DNA of 27,555 nt. Origin: Oerskovia turbata (GTDB lineage Bacteria > Actinomycetota > Actinomycetes > Actinomycetales > Cellulomonadaceae). Where the stretch lies: positions 1-27,555 of the forward strand of contig NZ_JOFV01000024.1 in assembly GCF_000718325.1 (NCBI RefSeq), in the 5' to 3' direction. The notes under the pieces are model-generated. The model saw only the letters and a list, made by a program, of their open reading frames with translations, had not been told where the DNA came from and did not search any database. The translations under genes were made by a program, and so were the position numbers. Positions 22,523 through 27,555 of the stretch are shown here, one piece after another; position 1 is the stretch's first letter; every line of letters begins with the position of its first letter.

Positions 22523-24792
22523 ACGGCATGCACCTCGCCGGCCTCCCGGACCAGCAGGACCGTCGCGAACGAGGCGACCGTGATCTGCTCGCGCGCGGCG
22601 TGCACGGAGGGCTCGGGGTCGCCGGGGGACTCGGTGCGCACGAGCGTGCGCCACCGCTCGCCGTACGCGGCCTCGGGCAGCGTGAAGTCGAGCGGGGAGT
22701 CCGAGGCGTTGAGCAGCAGGAGGAACGAGTCGTCGACGATGGGCTCGCCGCGGCGGTCGCGCTCGGGCAGGTCGTCGCCGCCCAGGAAGACCATGACGGA
22801 CCGGGCGTAGCCCTGGTTCCAGTCGGTCGTGTCCATGCGGCTGCCCGAGATGTCGAACCAGTCGATGTCCGGGATCTCGCCCTCGGGCGTGCCGGCCGGG
22901 CCCTGGAAGAAGCGGCGGCGGTGCAGCAGGGGGTGCGCCCGCCGGATCCCGACCATGCGCCGGGCGAAGGCCAGGAGGTCGCTGCGCTCGTCGTCGAGCC
23001 CGTCCGGCCCGCCCCAGTCCATCCAGGTGATCTCGTTGTCCTGGCAGTAGCCGTTGTTGTTGCCGTGCTGCGTGCGTCCGATCTCGTCCCCGTGCGAGAG
23101 CATCGGGACGCCCTGGGACAGGAGCAGCGTCGCGAGGAAGTTGCGGCGCTGCCGGGCCCGCAGCGCACGGACCTCGGGGTCGTCGGTGGGGCCTTCGACG
23201 CCGCAGTTCCACGACCGGTTGTGGTTCTCGCCGTCGGCCCCGCCCTCGCCGTTGGCCTCGTTGTGCTTCTCGTCGTAGGACACCAGGTCGGCGAGGGTGA
23301 ACCCGTCGTGGGCCGTGACGAAGTTGATCGACGCGATGGGCTTGCGGCCCGTGTGCTCGTAGAGGTCGGAGGACCCCGTCAGGCGGCTCGCGAACTCGGG
23401 CAGCATCGCGGGCTCGCCGCGCCAGAAGTCGCGCACGGTGTCGCGGTACCGGCCGTTCCACTCGGTCCACAGGGGCGGGAAGCCGCCCACCTGGTAGCCG
23501 CCGTCGCCCAGGTCCCAGGGCTCGGCGATGAGCTTGACCTGGGACACGACCGGGTCCTGCTGGACGATGTCGAAGAACGCCGAGAGCCGGTCGACCTCGT
23601 GGAACTGGCGTGCGAGGGTCGCCGCGAGGTCGAAGCGGAACCCGTCGACGTGCATCTCGGTGACCCAGTAGCGCAGCGAGTCCATGATGAGCTGGAGCAC
23701 GTGGGGAGAGCGCATGAGCAGCGAGTTGCCCGTGCCGGTCGTGTCGAAGTAGTGGGCCTCGTCGCCGTCGACCAGCCGGTAGTAGGCCGCGTTGTCGATC
23801 CCGCGGAACGACAGCGTGGGCCCCAGGTGGTTGCCCTCGGCCGTGTGGTTGTAGACGACGTCGAGGATGACCTCGATGTCGGCCTCGTGCAGCGCCTTGA
23901 CCATGGCCTTGAACTCCATGACCTGCTGACCGCGCGTGCCGTACGCCGTGTAGCCGTTGTGGGGCGCGAAGAAGCCGATGGTGTTGTAGCCCCAGTAGTT
24001 CGACAGGCCCTTGGCGACGAGCCCGGGGTCGTTGACGAACTGGTGGACCGGCATGAGCTCGACCGCCGTGATGCCGAGCGCCGTGAGGTGCTCGATCACG
24101 GCCGGGTGCGCCATGCCCGCGTACGTGCCACGGAGCTCGTCGGGCACGTTGGGGTGGCGCATCGTCATGCCGCGCACGTGCGCCTCGTAGATCACCGAGT
24201 CGTGGTAGTCGTGCTGGGGCGGGCGGTCGTGCCCCCAGTCGAAGAACGGGTTGACGACGACCGACGTCATGGTGTGCCCCAGCGAGTCCTCGGTGTTGGT
24301 GGGGGCCGGTGGGCCCGACGGCGAGGGCGGGGCGGGGGGTGTGTCCGCGTCCTGGGTGTCGTCCGGGTCGTCCGTCGCCGCGTCCGGGGCGGGCTGACCG
24401 CCGGGGTGCGCGTCGTCGTCGGGCACCTCGCCGAAGCGGTACGAGAAGAGCGACTCGTCGCCGTCGACCTGCCCGTCGATCGCCTTGGCGTACGGGTCGA
24501 CGAGCAGCTTCGACGGGTTGCACCGGTGACCCGACGCCGGGTCGTACGGACCGTGGACCCGGTAGCCGTACCGAGTTCCCGGGCCGAGCCCGGGCAGGTA
24601 CACGTGCCAGACGTGCGCGTCGACGTCCTCGAGGACGACCCGCGTCTCCAGGGGACGGCCGGCGGTGTCGGTCTCGTCGCCGATCAGGCACAGCTCGACC
24701 TTCTCGGCGACCTCGGAGAACAGCGCGAAGTTCGTGCCGGTCCCGTCGAACGTCGCGCCCAACGGATACGGTCGCCCTGGCCAGGTCTGCAT
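22519..24792 (-). CDS. glgX: Glycogen debranching enzyme GlgX
   Basis: This 757-residue isoamylase-type GH13 enzyme hydrolyses alpha-1,6 branches of glycogen; related TreX enzymes serve trehalose synthesis. An N-terminal CBM48/E-set region starts with [20 protein letters not shown] and is followed by [25 protein letters not shown]. The catalytic barrel has [15 protein letters not shown] (region I), GFRFDLA with nucleophile D388, AEPWD with acid/base E424, and TAHDGFT with D496. [14 protein letters not shown] and [19 protein letters not shown] are typical of GlgX. Residues about 122-173 are a Pro/Asp-rich low-complexity insertion between the E-set and the barrel, which is unusual. The start is ATG 24792. 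The gene is cotranslated with the TreZ-like gene; no treY lies between or beside them. Confidence 0.95.
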   Translation of the reverse strand: MQTWPGRPYPLGATFDGTGTNFALFSEVAEKVELCLIGDETDTAGRPLETRVVLEDVDAHVWHVYLPGLGPGTRYGYRVHGPYDPASGHRCNPSKLLVDPYAKAIDGQVDGDESLFSYRFGEVPDDDAHPGGQPAPDAATDDPDDTQDADTPPAPPSPSGPPAPTNTEDSLGHTMTSVVVNPFFDWGHDRPPQHDYHDSVIYEAHVRGMTMRHPNVPDELRGTYAGMAHPAVIEHLTALGITAVELMPVHQFVNDPGLVAKGLSNYWGYNTIGFFAPHNGYTAYGTRGQQVMEFKAMVKALHEADIEVILDVVYNHTAEGNHLGPTLSFRGIDNAAYYRLVDGDEAHYFDTTGTGNSLLMRSPHVLQLIMDSLRYWVTEMHVDGFRFDLAATLARQFHEVDRLSAFFDIVQQDPVVSQVKLIAEPWDLGDGGYQVGGFPPLWTEWNGRYRDTVRDFWRGEPAMLPEFASRLTGSSDLYEHTGRKPIASINFVTAHDGFTLADLVSYDEKHNEANGEGGADGENHNRSWNCGVEGPTDDPEVRALRARQRRNFLATLLLSQGVPMLSHGDEIGRTQHGNNNGYCQDNEITWMDWGGPDGLDDERSDLLAFARRMVGIRRAHPLLHRRRFFQGPAGTPEGEIPDIDWFDISGSRMDTTDWNQGYARSVMVFLGGDDLPERDRRGEPIVDDSFLLLLNASDSPLDFTLPEAAYGERWRTLVRTESPGDPEPSVHAAREQITVASFATVLLVREAGEVHAV

Positions 24793-25108
24793 GGGTCGAC
24801 CTTTTCATCCCGCGGGCGTGTTGTCGCCCACGGCACGCCCCGACGGGTGTGCGGGGGCTCACGTCCGGGCGGGCGCACCGGGAGGAACGGGCCACCCTTC
24901 CCGGCCCGACGGCGGCGCTCGCCGTCGTCGGGCGGCGTGCGTCGTGGCGGGAAGTACGCCCATCAGGTTGAAATAGTGTGCCAAGCGCGTCCGGTCCCGG
25001 AGCGCCGGCCGGACCTTCGGCCCACCAGACCGGCCCCGACGGGCCGGGGAGAGTGCGAGGTCGGCGCGGGGTCGTGCAACGAGCCGCCGGACCTGCTAGA
25101 CCGGAGTC
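24793..25108. promoter_or_regulatory. Divergent promoter region between glgX and gene 25109-25342
   Basis: No credible gene is seen in these 316 bases. The most AT-rich patch, GGTTGAAATAGTGTGCCAAG at 24966-24985, stands out in very GC-rich surroundings and may hold the glgX promoter or a regulator site. No clear paired -35/-10 boxes can be assigned for glgX. Confidence 0.3.
25097..25102 (+). promoter_or_regulatory. Possible -10 box for gene 25109-25342
   Basis: TAGACC lies six bases before ATG 25109. It differs from TANNNT at the last base, so confidence is lower than for the other leaderless boxes. The GGAG within the spacer is close to the ATG. Confidence 0.35.
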
Positions 25109-25342
25109 ATGAGCAGCACGAGCGAGCACCGCACGCCCGACGCGGTCGACCTGAACGAGAGCGACGTCTCGTCCGCACGCATCTCCCCGCGCACCCGCAT
25201 CCGGCTCGAGGACGAGGCGGAGGCCGACGTCCGTGAGGGCGGTGACGCCTCGAAGGCCCCGCACTCGCTCTCCGAGGCGGAGCGCCAGCCGAGCGACGGC
25301 ATGTCGAGCGGACGGTCCTGGGACGACCCCGACGAGCTCTGA
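25109..25342 (+). CDS. Small acidic hydrophilic protein of unknown function
   Basis: This 77-residue protein is rich in Ser, Asp, Glu and Arg and has no hydrophobic core segment or cysteine, so it is probably intrinsically disordered. It reads MSSTSEHRTPDAVDLNES at the start and WDDPDEL at the end. The start is supported by a promoter-like TAGACC box at leaderless distance and by GGAG just before the ATG. The gene is convergent with the next small gene across a 56-base gap without a clear terminator. Function is unknown, and the reading frame itself is moderately certain. Confidence 0.55.
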   Translation: MSSTSEHRTPDAVDLNESDVSSARISPRTRIRLEDEAEADVREGGDASKAPHSLSEAERQPSDGMSSGRSWDDPDEL

Positions 25343-25398
25343 CCCCTCCCACGACGCGCGGCCGACGCCGACCACCGCGAGGACAGGGGAGCGGGCGG

Positions 25399-25701
25399 TC
25401 AGTCGAGAGTGGGCAGCCGGTCCCGGTCGACCGCCACGAGCCGCGGCATGCCCGCGGGGGCGACCTTGCTCAGCGCGACGTAGCGCGCCTCGGCCCGATG
25501 GAGACGGATGTGCTCGTCGAGCGACCAGTCCGGGCCGTTCGTGAGCTGCATCCCGCACGAGCAGTCGATCGTGACGCGCCCCTCGGTCGTGCGGCAGACC
25601 TGACCGATCGTCACGTGCGACGTGTGCGCCTCGGCTTTGGCGCGTCGCATCGAGGCGCTGACCGGCTCGGCGGTGACAGGTTCGTTGACGGGGGACTCCA
25701 C
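25399..25701 (-). CDS. Small unknown protein with Cys/His cluster
   Basis: This 100-residue protein is not recognised. After a disordered N-terminus, it has C36 in GQVCRTTEGRV, then C47 and C49 in DCSCGMQL, then H64 and H68 in DEHIRLH. The C-x10-C-x-C-x14-H-x3-H layout could bind zinc, with a beta-hairpin followed by a helix as in small zinc fingers; this is inference. The rest (VALSKVAPAGMPRLVAVD) looks like a short strand pair. The start is GTG, chosen from a TAGGCT box exactly six bases upstream. It is probably transcribed on its own. Confidence 0.6.
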   Translation of the reverse strand: MESPVNEPVTAEPVSASMRRAKAEAHTSHVTIGQVCRTTEGRVTIDCSCGMQLTNGPDWSLDEHIRLHRAEARYVALSKVAPAGMPRLVAVDRDRLPTLD

Positions 25702-25707
25702 CCGCCG

Positions 25708-25713
25708 AGCCTA
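25708..25713 (-). promoter_or_regulatory. -10 box for gene 25399-25701
   Basis: TAGGCT on the minus strand lies six bases before GTG 25701, in the 37-base gap after the DUF2277 gene. No Shine-Dalgarno sequence is present. Confidence 0.55.
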
Positions 25714-25738
25714 GACGCTGCCGGCCGGGCCGGCGGAA

Positions 25739-26062
25739 TCAGTGCTCGTGGGCCAGGCCCAGGGCGTGCGCACGCTCGTGCTCGGCCTCGGCGGCCTCAC
25801 GGGCCGCGATCCGGGCGCGCACCTCGGCACGACGCAGCGGCGGGACCGTGCTCGGTGGCTGACGGCGGTCCGGCAGGTCCGCGAGCAGCCTCGTGACGGT
25901 CGCGGCGATCTCGGCGACGGCGGCGTCGATCGGGCCCCGGGTCGAGGCGCTGACCGTCTGGACGCCGGCGACCTTGCGGACGAACTGCAGGGCCGCGGCC
26001 TGGATCTCCTCGTCGGTCGCCGGGGGCTCGAGCCCGCGCAGGGCAGTGATGTTTCGGCACAT
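25739..26062 (-). CDS. DUF2277 family protein
   Basis: This 107-residue protein starts with MCRNITALRGLEPPATDEEIQAAALQFVRKVAG, the hallmark of DUF2277 (MCRNI-x-x-L). It resembles a helical DNA/protein-binding module, but its function is unknown. The family usually ends near residue 80-90; here the tail is extended by a charged Ala/Glu/His-rich helix (RAEVRARIAAREAAEAEHERAHALGLAHEH). The open frame extends 12 codons upstream, but the family start and a GGGAG close to the ATG support 26062. A TAGCGT box lies seven bases upstream. Confidence 0.85.
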   Translation of the reverse strand: MCRNITALRGLEPPATDEEIQAAALQFVRKVAGVQTVSASTRGPIDAAVAEIAATVTRLLADLPDRRQPPSTVPPLRRAEVRARIAAREAAEAEHERAHALGLAHEH

Positions 26063-26069
26063 GCTCCCG

Positions 26070-26075
26070 ACGCTA
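26070..26075 (-). promoter_or_regulatory. -10 box for the DUF2277 gene
   Basis: TAGCGT on the minus strand lies seven bases before ATG 26062, in the 51-base gap after the 326-residue protein gene. Confidence 0.4.
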
Positions 26076-26113
26076 CGGGGCGCCCGGCGCACCTTCAAGG
26101 GATGGACGGCGGG

Positions 26114-27094
26114 CTACGTCGTCTGCGCGTGCTTCTCGATGAAGGCGGTGATCGCCGTCTGCTCCGCGGCGACCGCGGCGAGGTCGGGCGTGAACAAGCG
26201 ACCGTCGAAGTAGCGCGGCCGGCTGCCCTCCGGTCCGTGGCAGGCGTCGATCGACGTCCGCCACTTCTCGGCGTGCTCACGCCACTCGACACGGTCGACG
26301 ATCGCAGGTTCGGTGAACCAGACGTTCCACGTCAGCAAGTTGCCCGGAGCGAGGAGGTTGCCCGACGACAGGTTGAACACGTACATCACGAGCTCGTTGA
26401 AGTCGTCCACGAGCTCGTCACCCGTCACGGCGATGGGCGCGATCTCCGCCGCAAGGTTCGCGACGGCCCAGGCCGTGTCGTAGTGCTCGGCGAAGGACGG
26501 GATCGGGAACCAGTCCGTCTGTCCCGAGCGCCCGGGCAGGACCGGCTCGGACGGCTCGCCGTGCCGGTGGATGGGCACCCGGATCGCCTGCTTCTTGTCG
26601 GCCGGGAACGGTCGACCGGTCGACGAGAAGAGGTCCCACAGGAGTTGCACGAGAGGGCTCTGGGCAGCGCTCGGGCTGAACCAGATCTTGCCCTCGACCG
26701 TCAGGTCCGCCGCGACCGTCCGGCTCGGCTCGTCGACCCACCCGCGCTGCCCCGTCACGGAGACCTCGATGTTGAGCGTCCCGAACGACGGCGAGCACGC
26801 ACCCTGCTGCGGGCAGATGACCGAGTACACCCGGCCGGCGTTCGTGTAGCCGATGCGCGAGATGTCCGGGGCGAACATCTGGTAGGCGCGGGAGTCCGGC
26901 GTCCCGGGAACGGTCTCCCAGCTGAACTCCGGCCACAGGACCGCCTGCTGGCGATCGAGCAGGTCGATGTTCGCCATGTTCTCCAGCAACGGCAACGACG
27001 AGAGGTCCGGGTCCGGGTAGGCGAAGGCCGGGTTCGACTCGGCGAAACCACCGACCCATCCCGGCGGGACAGGCTCGTTCTGTTCAGGTGTCAC
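26114..27094 (-). CDS. Unrecognised 326-residue protein beside tRNA-Val
   Basis: I do not recognise this family. The protein is soluble-looking, without a signal peptide or membrane helix, and rich in aromatic residues. It has WPEFSWETVPGTPDSRAYQMFAPDISRIGYTN in the N-terminal third and RVYSVICPQQGACSPSFGTLNIEV with two cysteines near residues 94-99. Further on are KIWFSPSAAQSPLVQLLWDLF and, late, YVFNLSSGNLLAPGNLLTWNVWF followed by WREHAEKWRTSIDACHGPEGSRP. The GTG start is well supported by GAGGAG six bases upstream. Position next to a tRNA gene, with no familiar neighbours, suggests an accessory gene. Confidence 0.7.
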   Translation of the reverse strand: MTPEQNEPVPPGWVGGFAESNPAFAYPDPDLSSLPLLENMANIDLLDRQQAVLWPEFSWETVPGTPDSRAYQMFAPDISRIGYTNAGRVYSVICPQQGACSPSFGTLNIEVSVTGQRGWVDEPSRTVAADLTVEGKIWFSPSAAQSPLVQLLWDLFSSTGRPFPADKKQAIRVPIHRHGEPSEPVLPGRSGQTDWFPIPSFAEHYDTAWAVANLAAEIAPIAVTGDELVDDFNELVMYVFNLSSGNLLAPGNLLTWNVWFTEPAIVDRVEWREHAEKWRTSIDACHGPEGSRPRYFDGRLFTPDLAAVAAEQTAITAFIEKHAQTT

Positions 27095-27447
27095 GTTCTG
27101 CTCCTCGGTAGCTCGACTCGTCCGGCGGCGCCCTGCCTGCCGGGCCCTGAGGAAGGCGGTCCCTCAGGCAGTGCCCCCACGTGCGGCCGTGGATCACCGA
27201 GCGTGCCCTTCCCGGTGGGTGGCCCGCGCTCGGTGCTTCGGTGCTTCGGTGCTGGAGTCGCGCCCTGGCGTCGGCGACAGGGGTGCTCCGCGTCACACCG
27301 TCCCACGCGCGGTCCCACCGCGCGCGGGGAGAGGGGTGGGGTCTCAGGTGCTGGCGGGGCCCTCGCGTCGGCGACGACATGCGGGGAGCGGCGGCAGGAG
27401 TCGGGGGACTGGGGGTGCGGGGCCAGGTGCAGGGTCCGGGAATGGCG
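27095..27447. repeat. Gene-free stretch with small repeats near tRNA-Val
   Basis: No credible gene is seen. A tandem repeat of CGGTGCTT (about 2.9 copies) lies at 27231-27253. An imperfect direct repeat of about 30 bases (27248-27278 and 27347-27375) begins GGTGCTGG and ends GCGTCGGCGAC in both copies. A small hairpin with CCTGAGG/CCTCAGG arms lies at 27146-27168 in the leader of the neighbouring minus-strand gene. Confidence 0.5.
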
Positions 27448-27475
27448 AAAGGCCGCCCCGGTGGGGACGGCCTTT
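27448..27475. terminator. Terminator downstream of tRNA-Val
   Basis: AAAGGCCG and CGGCCTTT arms enclose a CCCC/GGGG inner stem with one unpaired base. It lies four bases past the tRNA CCA end. The arms finish in T-rich runs on both strands, so it can work in either direction. Confidence 0.7.
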
Positions 27476-27479
27476 TGTG

Positions 27480-27554
27480 TGGTGGGCGATACTGGGATCG
27501 AACCAGTGACCTCTTCCGTGTCAGGGAAGCGCGCTACCGCTGCGCCAATCGCCC
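27480..27554 (-). tRNA. tRNA-Val (anticodon GAC), CCA encoded
   Basis: Read on the minus strand, the sequence folds into a full cloverleaf. The acceptor stem is GGGCGAT/ATCGCCC and the D stem is GCGC/GCGC. The anticodon stem is CTTCC/GGAAG with loop CTGACAC, giving anticodon GAC (27520-27522). The T arm is ACTGG-TTCGATC-CCAGT. The discriminator base is A and CCA follows in the genome. The body is 72 bases plus CCA. The 5' end lies one base from the window edge, so its promoter is not visible. Confidence 0.96.
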
Positions 27555-27555
27555 A

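Noticed and set aside
22528..25236. Long open frame on the plus strand opposite glgX
   Set aside because: It is stop-free because of the high GC content. Its Arg/Val/Asp-rich translation has no domain motif, and the minus strand encodes GlgX with all catalytic residues.
25343..25398. Terminator between the convergent small genes
   Set aside because: Only short CCCCT/AGGGG complementarity around a long loop; not enough to call.
27171..27509. Plus-strand frame ending in WWAILGSNQ
   Set aside because: Its end is the antisense of tRNA-Val; frames ending this way are a known artefact over tRNA genes.
1..27555. CRISPR array, rRNA genes, prophage module or toxin-antitoxin pair
   Set aside because: No regularly spaced repeats, no rRNA-like segments and no recognisable phage structural or toxin genes were seen.

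Overview
The window is very GC-rich DNA with dense, often overlapping genes and several genes typical of actinobacteria: a DUF3000/ribonuclease D pair, a FemX-like transferase, and many promoters in which a TANNNT box sits 6-8 bases before an ATG/GTG. It most likely comes from the order Micrococcales, near Cellulomonadaceae/Promicromonosporaceae. This placement is inferred from gene content and cell-wall logic, not from a database match.

Layout. The left edge holds the 3' tail of an IS481-type transposase. A DHA2-type MFS exporter follows, then a GadC-like amino-acid antiporter translationally coupled to a small single-pass membrane protein, then a SnoaL/NTF2-like protein. On the minus strand come a SNF2 helicase with a helix-hairpin-helix, the fadA-fadB beta-oxidation pair (ending in a 55-bp palindrome), a FemX-like peptidoglycan bridge transferase, and the DUF3000-rnd operon. 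A plus-strand operon follows: 6-phosphogluconate dehydrogenase, a D-aspartate-ligase-like ATP-grasp enzyme and an Asp/Glu racemase, with GTGA overlaps at both junctions and a strong terminator at the end. Next are a small unknown protein, a RibD-like reductase divergent from zapE, and PPK2. A glgX gene overlaps a TreZ-derived protein that has lost its catalytic nucleophile. The right end carries small unknown genes, DUF2277, an unrecognised 326-residue protein, and tRNA-Val(GAC) with an encoded CCA.

How genes may work together. The racemase could supply a D-acidic amino acid, the ATP-grasp ligase could activate and attach it, and the FemX-like enzyme could add an L-amino acid. Together these are the three kinds of activity expected for an L-Xaa-D-Asp/Glu peptidoglycan cross-bridge. 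GlgX and the TreZ-like pseudoenzyme form a coupled glycogen/trehalose-type unit in which the second protein probably binds or regulates and does not hydrolyse.

The strongest items for follow-up are the cross-bridge gene set, the dead TreZ homologue, the recurrent leaderless promoter architecture, the long palindrome after fadB, and the SD-bearing mini-ORF overlapping the antiporter start.
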